Assembly: GCA_947085255.1 (NCBI GenBank)
Contig: CAMTVQ010000006.1
Span: forward strand, 19,211 to 83,210
Direction of reading: 5' to 3'
DNA from: CAMTVQ01 sp947085255
GTDB taxonomy: Bacteria > Bacteroidota > Bacteroidia > Sphingobacteriales > Sphingobacteriaceae
DNA length: 64,000 nt
The stretch's first letter is position 1, and the number at the start of each line of letters is the position of its first letter. Below are positions 41,957-50,690 of this stretch, in pieces. The translations under genes and the position numbers were made by a program. A model generated the notes under the pieces. That model saw nothing but the letters and a program-made list of their open reading frames with translations, did no database searches and was not told where the DNA came from.

Positions 41957-42991
41957 TTATCCTTTTAAAACAATTACAATTCCGGTTACTACAATATTGG
42001 CAATTGCCAATGGTATTAAAATGTTCCAACCCAATTTCATCAACTGATCGTAGCGGAAACGAGGAATAGTCCAACGCACCCACATAAAGAAGAAGATGAA
42101 AAAGAACGTTTTAGCAAACATTGCGGCAACGCCTATTAAGGTAATTACATTTTGTGAGGTGCCCATTTCTGCCAAAGCATCCATTCCCGGAAAATTATAG
42201 CCCCCAAAGTAGAGCGTAGCCATTACCGCCGAAGAAACAAACATATTGATGTACTCCGAAAACAGGTAAAAACCTAATTTCATAGAGCTAAACTCTGTAT
42301 GAAAACCACCTACTAATTCGGCCTCGCATTCTGGCAAGTCGAATGGAGTACGATTGCACTCGGCAAAGGCACACACCAAAAATATAAGAAATCCCAAGGG
42401 CTGGTAAAAAATATTCCACGACATACCGTGCTGTTGAGCAGCAATTTCGCCTACGCTCAAGGTACCGGTTACCATCAGCAAAGCGATAATGGAAAGCCCC
42501 ATGGCTATTTCGTAACTGATGTTTTGAGAAGCAGCACGAATGGCACCTAACAACGCAAACTTATTGTTGGATGCCCAACCGCCAATCATAATACCATATA
42601 CACCCAAAGATACTACCCCAAAAATGTACAGGATACCTATGTTTACATCTGTTGCTTGTAGTGAAACCGTACGTCCAAAAATTTCTAAGTTTTGTCCCCA
42701 AGGAATTAATGCGCTGCTCATGCAAGCCGTAAGCATTGCCATTGATGGCCCTATTACAAATAAAAATTTGTTGGCATTAGTCGGAACAATCTCCTCTTTC
42801 ATAAAGAGTTTTACGCCATCTGCCAAGGGTTGCAAAATACCAAATGGACCTGCACGATTCGGACCTAATCTGTCTTGAAAGAACCCTGCTATTTTACGCT
42901 CAAATAAAGTTGAGTACATGGCTGTAAGTAAACTTATGCCAAATACAATACTAATAAGCACTAATTTTTCTATGATGAAAGCTGTATCCAC
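41957..42991 (-). CDS. nuoH: NADH-quinone oxidoreductase subunit H
   Basis: A 344-residue quinone-chamber subunit with eight hydrophobic segments. Motifs are ERKIAGFFQDRLGPNRAGPF, LQPLADGVKLFMKE, and CNRTPFDLPECEAELVGGF with the conserved acidic loop. The start is GTG at 42991, since no ATG fits in frame upstream or close downstream. A spacer of 80 bases to nuoG holds a small hairpin at 43041-43057. Confidence 0.95.
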   Translation of the reverse strand: MDTAFIIEKLVLISIVFGISLLTAMYSTLFERKIAGFFQDRLGPNRAGPFGILQPLADGVKLFMKEEIVPTNANKFLFVIGPSMAMLTACMSSALIPWGQNLEIFGRTVSLQATDVNIGILYIFGVVSLGVYGIMIGGWASNNKFALLGAIRAASQNISYEIAMGLSIIALLMVTGTLSVGEIAAQQHGMSWNIFYQPLGFLIFLVCAFAECNRTPFDLPECEAELVGGFHTEFSSMKLGFYLFSEYINMFVSSAVMATLYFGGYNFPGMDALAEMGTSQNVITLIGVAAMFAKTFFFIFFFMWVRWTIPRFRYDQLMKLGWNILIPLAIANIVVTGIVIVLKG

Positions 42992-43040
42992 TTTTAAGTT
43001 AAAATTAAAAATTCAAAAACCTATTCGCTATTTATTCAAT

Positions 43041-43057
43041 AAAGGGACAATCCCTTT
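43041..43057. repeat. Short hairpin in the nuoH-nuoG spacer
   Basis: AAAGGGA (43041-43047), a CAA loop, TCCCTTT (43051-43057). It is followed by T-rich sequence on the plus strand and is not positioned to end nuo transcription. It is one of several spacer dyads in this operon. Confidence 0.55.
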
Positions 43058-43071
43058 TTACTTTTGCCTTT

Positions 43072-44010
43072 TTACTTTTTTTCTACTACTGCTACTACTT
43101 CCCCTTCGTAATGGTTAGACGAAATTACCGACGTATCAGCAATCTTGCGTGAGCCTTCTATTACCCAATCGCTGGTCTTTTTCTTGTCGAAACGGCAGGT
43201 ATTGCAAATAAACTCTTCAACTTCGCCAAATTGGTCTTTACGAGCCGTTACGCGTAATACTTCTTCGCCTCTGTACCATAATACTACTTTGCCCGAGCAT
43301 TTATCGCACTCGCAATGTGCATCTACTGGCTTGGTAAACCATACGCGATTTTTAAAACGGAAGGTTCTATCTGTTAATGCGCCAACAGGGCATACATCAA
43401 TTACATTGCCCGAAAAATCATTGTCGATTATATTGGTAATATAGGTGCTTATTTCAGCTTTATCACCGCGGCCCATAATACCATGCACACGTTTATTGGT
43501 AAGCTGATCGGCTACATACACACAACGGTAGCACAGTATACAGCGTGTCATGTGCAGTTTTATTTTTTCGCCAATATCTATTTGTTCAAAGGTTCTGCGG
43601 TCAAACTCGTAACGTGTTTTTTCTGAACCGTGCTCATAAGCTAAATCTTGCAAATGACACTCTCCTGCTTGGTCGCACACGGGGCAATCCAAAGGATGGT
43701 TTATCAGCAACATTTCGGTAACACCCTTGCGTGCTTCTACAACTTCTGGTGAGGTGATACCTTGTACTTCCATACCATCCATTACCGTAGTGCGGCAACT
43801 TGCTACCAATTTAGGCATAGGGCGAGGATCTTTTTCAGAACCTTTGCTCACCTTTACCAAACAGGTACGGCATTTACCACCGCTGCCTTCCAGTTTGCTG
43901 TAATAGCACATAGCAGGAGGCACTACTTCTCCACCTATCTGACGCGCAGCGTTCATTATCGTAGTACCGTCGGGTACTTCAATGGTAATGTTGTCTATTG
44001 TTACCTTCAT
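43072..44010 (-). CDS. nuoG: NuoG-like subunit, short form without molybdopterin domain
   Basis: A 312-residue protein with the N-terminal part of NuoG. The [2Fe-2S] ferredoxin domain has Cys35, Cys47, Cys50 and Cys72. A His/Cys3 4Fe-4S binding block follows (NHPLDCPVCDQAGECHLQ), then a third cluster site (TRCILCYRCVYVAD and IDVCPVGALT). The chain ends after about 310 residues, whereas E. coli NuoG has about 900 with a molybdopterin-oxidoreductase-like domain. The short form still carries the electron-wire clusters and is common in Bacteroidota. It sits between nuoF (after an inserted gene) and nuoH. Confidence 0.92.
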   Translation of the reverse strand: MKVTIDNITIEVPDGTTIMNAARQIGGEVVPPAMCYYSKLEGSGGKCRTCLVKVSKGSEKDPRPMPKLVASCRTTVMDGMEVQGITSPEVVEARKGVTEMLLINHPLDCPVCDQAGECHLQDLAYEHGSEKTRYEFDRRTFEQIDIGEKIKLHMTRCILCYRCVYVADQLTNKRVHGIMGRGDKAEISTYITNIIDNDFSGNVIDVCPVGALTDRTFRFKNRVWFTKPVDAHCECDKCSGKVVLWYRGEEVLRVTARKDQFGEVEEFICNTCRFDKKKTSDWVIEGSRKIADTSVISSNHYEGEVVAVVEKK

Positions 44011-44044
44011 TATACTTTAAAAGTCAAAATTAAAAAGTCAAAAA

Positions 44045-44401
44045 TCACTTACCTAAATTCAGAATAATAGAGGCTATGATTTTTGAGAGTTCATCTGCTT
44101 CTATGATTAATTTATTTAACTGCTCTTTGTCTTCTTTCTTTACTGTATCTCTAATTAAACACAACCAATACTTTGTTTCATTTGCAGACTTTAAGGCGAT
44201 TGTGTAAAAATTCTTAAAATCCTTTGTTGAACTCCCTGATTTTCCCTCTACCACATTTGCTCCAATCGAAGTAGCACTTCTTAAGAGCTGGTCAAATAAT
44301 GAATGATAAATCCGTTCAAACTTTGTACTCTGTATATATTCTATTATCTCTTTTGAAAACCCATAACACCGATGTTTAATATCAAATGGTTTAGCTTCCA
44401 T
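44045..44401 (-). CDS. Four-helix-bundle protein (23S rRNA IVS type) inside the nuo operon
   Basis: A 118-residue protein of the four-helix-bundle family first found in intervening sequences of 23S rRNA: LLRSATSIGANVVEGKSGSS, then DFKNFYTIALKSANETKYWL and a last amphipathic helix. Its function is unknown; the family is a small, mobile-looking gene in Bacteroidota. It lies between nuoF and nuoG in the same direction. A 15-bp inverted repeat flanks it (TTAAAAGTCAAAATT at 44017-44031 and its complement at 44414-44428), so it looks inserted as a unit. Confidence 0.92.
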   Translation of the reverse strand: MEAKPFDIKHRCYGFSKEIIEYIQSTKFERIYHSLFDQLLRSATSIGANVVEGKSGSSTKDFKNFYTIALKSANETKYWLCLIRDTVKKEDKEQLNKLIIEADELSKIIASIILNLGK

Positions 44402-44434
44402 CGGGTATTTTTGAATTTTGACTTTTAACTTTTA

Positions 44435-45778
44435 TTATGCTTCTATTAAATGCTTCTCGCTAATTCCATAATTCCTTATCATACATTCCTTCGGCTCATT
44501 TACGTGCCATTCAAACTCATCTCTAAAATGACGGATTGCGCTTGCTACTGGCCATGCGGCTGCATCGCCTAACGGGCAAATGGTATTTCCTTCAATTTTT
44601 TTGGCCACATCTACCAATAAATCGATATCACTCAATTTGCCGTGTCCGTATTCTAAGCGGTGCAATACTTTCTCCATCCAGCCTGTTCCTTCCCGACAAG
44701 GACTGCATTGTCCGCAACTTTCGTGATGATAGAAACGTGCAAAGTTCCAAGTGTTGCGAACGATGCAACTGGTTTCGTCATAAGCTATAAAGCCGCCTGA
44801 ACCCAACATAGTTCCTGTAGCAAAACCACCATCGCTCAGCGACTCATAGGTCATCAAACGCTGTTCGTTATTCGCCGTTTTTAAAATAAGATTGGCTGGC
44901 AAAATAGGTACTGAAGAACCTCCAGCAACTACCGCCTTTAATTTTTTACCTTTAGGGATACCGCCACAATATTCTTCGGAATAGATAAATTCTTCTACCG
45001 ATAAGCCTAAGTCTATTTCGTAAACGCCTGGTTTGTTTAAATGCCCACCTGCAGAAATTAATTTGGTGCCTGTGCTTTTTCCTAATCCTATTTTAGCATA
45101 TTCGTCTCCACCCATATTCACAATAGGAACTACAGCAGCAATGGTTTCTACGTTATTTACCACTGTAGGACAACCGTACAGTCCTGCAATAGCCGGAAAT
45201 GGTGGTTTAATGCGTGGATTGCCTCGTTTACCTTCTAATGATTCTAATAAAGCTGTTTCTTCTCCGCAGATATAAGCACCAGCTCCTGGGTGTACATACA
45301 AATCGAGGTTATAGCCTGATCCCAAAATATTTTTACCTAAAAAGCCATTGGCATACGCCTCTGCAATTGCTTTTTCGAGTATGCGTAATACATAAAAATA
45401 TTCGCCGCGTATGTAAATATAAGCCGCATTTGCTCCTAAGGCATAACTCGAAGTAATCATTCCTTCTATCAATAGATGAGGAATTTTCTCCATTAAGTAA
45501 CGGTCCTTAAATGTACCCGGTTCCGATTCGTCGGCATTGCATACCAAATAACGCGGTTTACCTTCTGGTTTAGCCAAAAAGCCCCATTTCATGCCCGTTG
45601 GAAAACCTGCACCACCACGCCCGCGTAAGCCCGATTTTTTTACTTCTTCCACCACTTCATCAGGCGACATTTTTTTCACTGCCTTTTCTACCGAAGCATA
45701 ACCACCTAATTTGCGGTACACTTCAAAGGTATTTATGCCTTCTGCGTTGATGTGTTCTAATAATACTTTTCTTGCCAT
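44435..45778 (-). CDS. nuoF: NADH-quinone oxidoreductase subunit F
   Basis: A 447-residue NADH-binding subunit. GRGGAGFPTGMKWGF and YLVCNADESEPGTFKDR bind FMN/NADH, GAGAYICGEETALLESLEG follows, and ESCGQCSPCREG with a later Cys (NTICPLGDAAAWP) holds cluster N3. It takes electrons from NADH. It lies 12 bases after nuoE. Confidence 0.96.
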   Translation of the reverse strand: MARKVLLEHINAEGINTFEVYRKLGGYASVEKAVKKMSPDEVVEEVKKSGLRGRGGAGFPTGMKWGFLAKPEGKPRYLVCNADESEPGTFKDRYLMEKIPHLLIEGMITSSYALGANAAYIYIRGEYFYVLRILEKAIAEAYANGFLGKNILGSGYNLDLYVHPGAGAYICGEETALLESLEGKRGNPRIKPPFPAIAGLYGCPTVVNNVETIAAVVPIVNMGGDEYAKIGLGKSTGTKLISAGGHLNKPGVYEIDLGLSVEEFIYSEEYCGGIPKGKKLKAVVAGGSSVPILPANLILKTANNEQRLMTYESLSDGGFATGTMLGSGGFIAYDETSCIVRNTWNFARFYHHESCGQCSPCREGTGWMEKVLHRLEYGHGKLSDIDLLVDVAKKIEGNTICPLGDAAAWPVASAIRHFRDEFEWHVNEPKECMIRNYGISEKHLIEA

Positions 45779-45790
45779 TGATTTGAAGGC

Positions 45791-46303
45791 TTAAATGCTC
45801 TCTACGTATGTTCTGCGTTTATTATCCGCTTTTAGCGTTGCTAATAAATCGTCTACTTTCTCTTTTGTTAAATGCTCGTGATACTGCGCACCACACTGCA
45901 ACATGGGGGCATATCCGCAAGCACCTAAGCATTCTACTGTTTTAATAGTAAACATGCCATCTGGAGTAGTTTCTCCCTTTTTAATAACTAACTTCTTTTC
46001 TAAATAGGCCAATAAATCTTCTGCTCCGTTTATAGCACACGGCCCTGTATGGCATACTTCTAATACACATTTGCCTACTGGTTTTAAGTTAAACATGGAG
46101 TAAAAAGAGGCTACTTCATATACTTCAATAGGTTGTATTTCAATAATAGAAGCCACATAATCCATTGTTTCGGGACTTAACCAACCATCAAATTCGGCTT
46201 GTGCCAAATGTAATACGGGTATCAAAGCTGATTTTTTCTGCTCTGCCGGATATCTGCTAATAATCTGCTTTACTACTGCTTGTGTTTCTTTTGAAAATTC
46301 CAT
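45791..46303 (-). CDS. nuoE: NADH-quinone oxidoreductase subunit E
   Basis: A 170-residue thioredoxin-like [2Fe-2S] subunit. The cluster motif is CHTGPC with the pair C-L-G-A-C further on (VECLGACGYAPMLQ). It forms the NADH dehydrogenase module with nuoF. A 71-base spacer to nuoD contains an imperfect dyad. Confidence 0.94.
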   Translation of the reverse strand: MEFSKETQAVVKQIISRYPAEQKKSALIPVLHLAQAEFDGWLSPETMDYVASIIEIQPIEVYEVASFYSMFNLKPVGKCVLEVCHTGPCAINGAEDLLAYLEKKLVIKKGETTPDGMFTIKTVECLGACGYAPMLQCGAQYHEHLTKEKVDDLLATLKADNKRRTYVESI

Positions 46304-46317
46304 TTTTGTTTAGATTA

Positions 46318-46371
46318 TTAGATTCAAGAGACAAGAAACAAGATAAGTCTTGGTTCTTTTGTCTTTAATCT
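46318..46371. repeat. Imperfect dyad in the nuoE-nuoD spacer
   Basis: TTAGATTCAAGAGACAAGAA (from 46318) can pair imperfectly with TTCTTTTGTCTTTAATCT (to 46371), leaving a loop near TAAG. It fills almost the whole spacer. Confidence 0.55.
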
Positions 46372-46374
46372 ATA

Positions 46375-47580
46375 TTATGCATCTAATTCTCCTGCTATCA
46401 CGTTTAAGCTACTCATCGTTACAATTGCATCCGATAGCAACATTCCTTTACACATATCTGCATAGGCTTGATAGTTGATAAAAGAAGGACGACGAAAATG
46501 CAAACGATACGGAGTTCTAGCCCCCTCGCTTACTAAATAAAATCCTAATTCTCCATTACCCCCTTCTACCGCACTATACACTTCTCCTTTTGGCATCTCA
46601 ACCTCTCCCATCACTATTTTAAAATGATAAATTAAGGCTTCCATGTTGTTGTAAACGTCTTCTTTTGGTGGAAGGTAAAAATCAGGAACATCTGCATGAA
46701 ATATACCCTTAGGTTCTTTTTCATACTTAGCCAAGGCCTGCTCTATTAAGCGCAAACTTTGCCAAATTTCATCGTTACGCACTAAAAAACGATCATACGT
46801 ATCGCCATTCTTACCCACAGGTACCTCAAAGTCAAACTCCTCATAAGAAGAGTAAGGATTCATCGCACGCACATCATAATCTACACCTGTTGCACGAAGA
46901 ATAGGGCCAGTCCAGCCATAGCTTAATGCATCCTCGGCTGTAAATGCTCCTACTCCTACACATCTATCAATAAAAATGCGGTTACGTGTAAGCAACGATA
47001 CAAACTGCTTAAACACAATCGGGAATTCTTGTAAGAAGAGTTTTATCTTTTCAATGGTACGTGGAGAAAAATCACGTTCAAAACCACCAATACGTCCAAA
47101 ATTGGTTGTTAATCGGGCACCACATATCTCTTCGTAAATTTCGTAAATTTTTTCGCGCTCCTGAAATACATATAAAAAACCCGTCATCGCTCCTGTATCA
47201 ACTCCCAGTACGCTATTACACACCAAATGATCTGAAATACGTGCCAATTCCATTATCATGACGCGCATATAATCTACGCGTTTAGGTGTTTCTATCCCTA
47301 CCAATTTTTCTACTGCCAAATGCCAGCCTATATTATTAATGGGTGATGAGCAGTAGTTTAATCTATCGGTTAGTGGTGTTATTTGGTAATAGGGACGATG
47401 TTCTGCAATTTTTTCGAAAGCACGGTGAATATAGCCTATAGTAGAAACGGCACTAACGATACGCTCGCCGTCCATCTCTAGAACATTTTGAAAAACTCCG
47501 TGCGTAGCTGGGTGCGTTGGCCCCAAGTTTAGCGTGGATGTTTCTTGTTCTAATTCGTTATCTAATTTTATATGAGCCAT
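46375..47580 (-). CDS. nuoD: NADH-quinone oxidoreductase subunit D
   Basis: A 401-residue 49-kDa-type subunit that lines the quinone site. Marks are LNLGPTHPATHGV (quinone-site His), GYIHRAFEKIAEHRPYYQ, NNIGWHLAVEKL, and the C-terminal PTNM-like region RLHFRRPSFINYQAYADM. nuoC is a separate gene, not fused. It ends NVIAGELDA, normal for the family. Confidence 0.95.
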   Translation of the reverse strand: MAHIKLDNELEQETSTLNLGPTHPATHGVFQNVLEMDGERIVSAVSTIGYIHRAFEKIAEHRPYYQITPLTDRLNYCSSPINNIGWHLAVEKLVGIETPKRVDYMRVMIMELARISDHLVCNSVLGVDTGAMTGFLYVFQEREKIYEIYEEICGARLTTNFGRIGGFERDFSPRTIEKIKLFLQEFPIVFKQFVSLLTRNRIFIDRCVGVGAFTAEDALSYGWTGPILRATGVDYDVRAMNPYSSYEEFDFEVPVGKNGDTYDRFLVRNDEIWQSLRLIEQALAKYEKEPKGIFHADVPDFYLPPKEDVYNNMEALIYHFKIVMGEVEMPKGEVYSAVEGGNGELGFYLVSEGARTPYRLHFRRPSFINYQAYADMCKGMLLSDAIVTMSSLNVIAGELDA

Positions 47581-47584
47581 TTTA

Positions 47585-47649
47585 AATTTGTCAATTTGTC
47601 AATTTGTCAATTCTGTTGTAGATTATTCTCATCGACAAATAGACAAATT
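47585..47649. repeat. Octamer tandem repeat and dyad in the nuoD-nuoC spacer
   Basis: Three copies of AATTTGTC (47585-47608) face GACAAATAGACAAATT (47634-47649), which is nearly their reverse complement. The spacer could form a stem with a 25-base loop. Confidence 0.65.
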
Positions 47650-47667
47650 GGTTTATTAGCTAATTGA

Positions 47668-48171
47668 TTATCTGCCAAAATATTCGTCCTTCTTATCTTT
47701 TCTGTTCGGGTCTTCTAATGGATGTTCTTTACGCATCGGGAAAGCCACCATATCATCCATATTCAAAATTCGGCGTAAGTCAGGATGCCCATCAAACACA
47801 ATTCCGTAAAAATCATAGGTTTCGCGCTCCATCCAGTTTGCCGATTTAAATACAGGTGTAGCTGTTGGAATATGCACGTTACTAATTGGCAAAAATACTT
47901 TTATCCTAATTCGGATATTGTGCACCAAACTATGCACGTGGTATACTACACCCAATGGCTTTTCAGCGTCGGGGTAATGCACACCACATATATCTGTAAG
48001 GAAAATGAATTGTAATAACGTATCTTCTTTCAAGAACCGAAGCATGGGAACAATAGCTTCGGGGGTAGTATTTATGCTTAATACACTATACGATTCTTCG
48101 GTGCTAAGTACTTTATCGGCAAAGTTTGCCTGCAAGCGCTCTAATACAATTGAGTTAGTGATTTCTGCCAT
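47668..48171 (-). CDS. nuoC: NADH-quinone oxidoreductase subunit C
   Basis: A 167-residue 30-kDa-type subunit. Marks are LTDICGVHYPDAEKPLGVVYH, the ANWMERETYDFYGIVFDGHPD signature, and LRRILNMDDMVAFPMRKEHP. It docks onto NuoD. It lies 3 bases after nuoB, so the two are coupled. Confidence 0.95.
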   Translation of the reverse strand: MAEITNSIVLERLQANFADKVLSTEESYSVLSINTTPEAIVPMLRFLKEDTLLQFIFLTDICGVHYPDAEKPLGVVYHVHSLVHNIRIRIKVFLPISNVHIPTATPVFKSANWMERETYDFYGIVFDGHPDLRRILNMDDMVAFPMRKEHPLEDPNRKDKKDEYFGR

Positions 48172-48174
48172 TGT

Positions 48175-48717
48175 TTATTGGATATTGTATTTGGCAAGTA
48201 GTTCCTTATATTCATCAGAATAACGACGGCGCGATGACTCATTCTTTACCAAATCTTGTATACGCATAAATCCGTCTATAATAGCTTCGGGACGAGGAGG
48301 GCAGCCCGGTACATATACATCAACCGGAATAACCTCATCTATACCTTGCAGTACCGAATACGTATCAAATATTCCGCCCGATGATGCACAAGCACCTACA
48401 GCCATTACCCAACGAGGCTCGGCCATTTGTAAATATACTTGGCGCAATACAGGACCCATTTTTTTAGAGATAGTACCCATCACCATGAGCACATCTGCCT
48501 GACGTGGAGAAAAGCTCAATCGCTCAGCACCAAATCGAGCAAGGTCGTAATGCGAGCCCATAGTAGCCATAAACTCAATACCACAGCAAGAGGTAGCAAA
48601 AGGAAGTGGCCACAACGAGTGCGAACGTGCTAAACCTACTGCTTTATCTATACTAGTGGCAAAAAAACCTGAACCTTCTATCCCCGCAGGGGCCTCAACT
48701 ATATTGACCGTACTCAT
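48175..48717 (-). CDS. nuoB: NADH-quinone oxidoreductase subunit B
   Basis: A 180-residue subunit that carries the last cluster N2 before quinone. The ligands are Cys44 and Cys45 (TSCCGIEFM), Cys110 (GACASSGG) and Cys139 (VPGCPPRPEA). It is the first gene of the operon here: the 214 bases before it hold no nuoA. A -7 element, CAAAATTA on the plus strand, lies at 48762-48769. Confidence 0.96.
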   Translation of the reverse strand: MSTVNIVEAPAGIEGSGFFATSIDKAVGLARSHSLWPLPFATSCCGIEFMATMGSHYDLARFGAERLSFSPRQADVLMVMGTISKKMGPVLRQVYLQMAEPRWVMAVGACASSGGIFDTYSVLQGIDEVIPVDVYVPGCPPRPEAIIDGFMRIQDLVKNESSRRRYSDEYKELLAKYNIQ

Positions 48718-48761
48718 GCTGTTTTTTTAAAACTTTCCTAAAAACACACTTAGGAGGAATG

Positions 48762-48769
48762 CAAAATTA
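48762..48769 (-). promoter_or_regulatory. Candidate -7 element of the nuo operon
   Basis: On the minus strand this reads TAATTTTG, a match to TAnnTTTG, 45 bases before the nuoB ATG. No -33 TTG lies at the usual distance, so the call is tentative. Confidence 0.4.
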
Positions 48770-48931
48770 ATACAATTCTAATTTACTATAGTTTTTTACA
48801 CTATTTAGAATTATTCTTTATAGCTGCGTTTTTTCTGCTTGTTCCTATTTTGTTACTAACTATTTTCGCTAAAATTAGGGATAAATAAGTAGTTTTGTGA
48901 CAAACTTTAGCAGCCCCTTTACTTGCTCAAT

Positions 48932-50317
48932 ATGACTAAATTATACATTAAATACTTCTTTGTTATTTCTTTTTTATGTGTAGCCAATAAAGTAAGCGCA
49001 CAAACTTATTTCCAAGATTCTATTATTATCAGCAAAATATACAACGAAGCCTTAACTAAGGGGAAATCTTATGGTATGCTTCAGTATTTGTGTAATAATA
49101 TTGGGCATCGCTTAAGTGGCTCAAATACGGCTCAAATCGCTGTAAACTGGACCCAAACCAGCATGAGCAAAATGGGCTTCGACCAAGTTTATTTACAAGA
49201 GGTAATGGTACCGCGTTGGATAAGAGGCGAGAAAGAAACCGCTTTTATTGAAGAAAAAGGGATTGTTAATCAAGTAAGTATTTGTGCTTTAGGCGGCTCT
49301 GTAGGAACAGGTGGTGGTGGTATTAAGGCAGAAATGATTGAAGTAAAAAGCTTTGAAGAACTTAAAGCAAGAAATGTAGATAGCGTAAGAGGTCGCATTG
49401 TATTTTTTAACAGCGCAATGGATGCCAGCGAACTAAATCCGTTCGATGCTTACTCAAAAGCAGTATACCAACGTGTAAATGGTGCTATTGAAGCAGCAAA
49501 GCTTGGAGCCATAGGCGTTATTGTACGCTCTATGAATGTAAGTATAGACGATTACCCACACACCGGATCGGTTAGATATTCCCCTACTGTAAATAGAATT
49601 CCTGCTGCCGCCATCAGTACATTAGATGCAGAGTTTTTGGCAAAACGTTTAAAAAACAACCCTTGTCTTAAATTTCAGTTTCGTTTAAGCTGCGATACAC
49701 TGCCTGATGTAAAATCATACAATGTAGTAGCTGAAATAAAAGGCTATGAAGTACCAGAAGAGATTATCCTAGTAGGCGGTCACTTAGACTCTTGGGATTT
49801 AGGCACCGGAGCACATGATGATGGCGCAGGCTGTGTACAATCTATGGAAGCCCTACGCCTTTTTAAAGCTTTGGGTATTCGCCCAAAAAGAACGGTACGT
49901 GCGGTATTATTTATGAATGAGGAGAATGGATTACGTGGTGGTTTGGAATACGCAAGGCAAGCTAAGTTGCTAAATGAAAAACACATAGCGGCTATTGAAT
50001 CTGATGCTGGTGGATTTACCCCTCGTGGTTTTGGTATAGATGCTGATGCGGCAACAATTACTAAAATTGAAGCTTGGAAAGAATTGTTGGCCCCCTACGG
50101 ACTTTCCGAAATCGGTAAGGGGCACGGTGGTGCAGATATTAGCCCACTTAAGGAACAAAACACGGCTTTGCTGGGTCTATCACCTGATCCACAACGCTAC
50201 TTTGATTTTCACCACTCGGCTTTAGATCGCTTTGAAGGTGTGAACAAAAGAGAGTTGGAACTCGGTGCAGCTTCTATGGCAGCTATGCTTTATTTATTAA
50301 GCACGTACGGCCTATAA
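48932..50317 (+). CDS. M28-family zinc aminopeptidase/carboxypeptidase Q-like
   Basis: A 461-residue exported peptidase; I chose ATG 48932 and a signal peptide ending KVSAQ. A PA insert (roughly residues 130-260, with GRIVFFNSAMDA) lies between the parts of the M28 fold. Zinc ligands are visible in GGHLDSWD (His), GAHDDGAG (Asp), MNEENGLRGG (catalytic and metal-binding Glu), ESDAGG (Asp) and DFHHSALD (His). It probably trims peptides in the periplasm. TAGTTTTG at 48890-48897 is a plausible -7 element. It is divergent from nuoB. Confidence 0.92.
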   Translation: MTKLYIKYFFVISFLCVANKVSAQTYFQDSIIISKIYNEALTKGKSYGMLQYLCNNIGHRLSGSNTAQIAVNWTQTSMSKMGFDQVYLQEVMVPRWIRGEKETAFIEEKGIVNQVSICALGGSVGTGGGGIKAEMIEVKSFEELKARNVDSVRGRIVFFNSAMDASELNPFDAYSKAVYQRVNGAIEAAKLGAIGVIVRSMNVSIDDYPHTGSVRYSPTVNRIPAAAISTLDAEFLAKRLKNNPCLKFQFRLSCDTLPDVKSYNVVAEIKGYEVPEEIILVGGHLDSWDLGTGAHDDGAGCVQSMEALRLFKALGIRPKRTVRAVLFMNEENGLRGGLEYARQAKLLNEKHIAAIESDAGGFTPRGFGIDADAATITKIEAWKELLAPYGLSEIGKGHGGADISPLKEQNTALLGLSPDPQRYFDFHHSALDRFEGVNKRELELGAASMAAMLYLLSTYGL

Positions 50318-50636
50318 TTTAAGCACCAGCTACTTGTCTTACAACCATCAATAATGTTCTGTATTTAGCACTTTTTGCTGACCGCAATAACGCAACTCTT
50401 GCTTGATTTTGGTAGAAGTAAAGTGGATAACAAAATCTCCCGATTTTTTTTATCCCGTTGTTTAGTGAGTTCATTTTCTTAGTATATTATTTCTGTTACA
50501 TATTCCAAGTGTGTGCCAAACCATAAAACAACGAATTGTAACTGTTTTATTACTAAAACCGTCTAGTATTTAGTACAATATTGTTACATAAGTCCTTCTT
50601 ATTAGATTATTATTTTTAGTTTATAGGTAAAATGTC
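50318..50636. other. AT-rich spacer without a recognised gene
   Basis: I see no open frame of useful length, tRNA or strong hairpin here. It lies between the peptidase gene and the rimP promoter region. A structured leader or small RNA cannot be excluded by eye. Confidence 0.5.
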
Positions 50637-50677
50637 TACCTTTGCGCCGAATCGAGAGGGGACTGCTGTCCCCTTTT
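50637..50677 (+). promoter_or_regulatory. rimP promoter and leader hairpin
   Basis: TACCTTTG (50637-50644) fits TAnnTTTG. It is followed at 50655-50677 by a hairpin, AGAGGGGAC / TGCT / GTCCCCTTT (with one G-U), and a short T-run, 14 bases before the rimP ATG. It could be an attenuator of the rimP-nusA-infB operon, perhaps sensed by NusA itself; that is inference. Confidence 0.6.
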
Positions 50678-50690
50678 CTATTTGTTAAGC

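Noticed and set aside
48718..48931. Possible hidden nuoA before nuoB
   Set aside because: I read all minus-strand frames; stops are frequent and no NuoA-like membrane segment appears.
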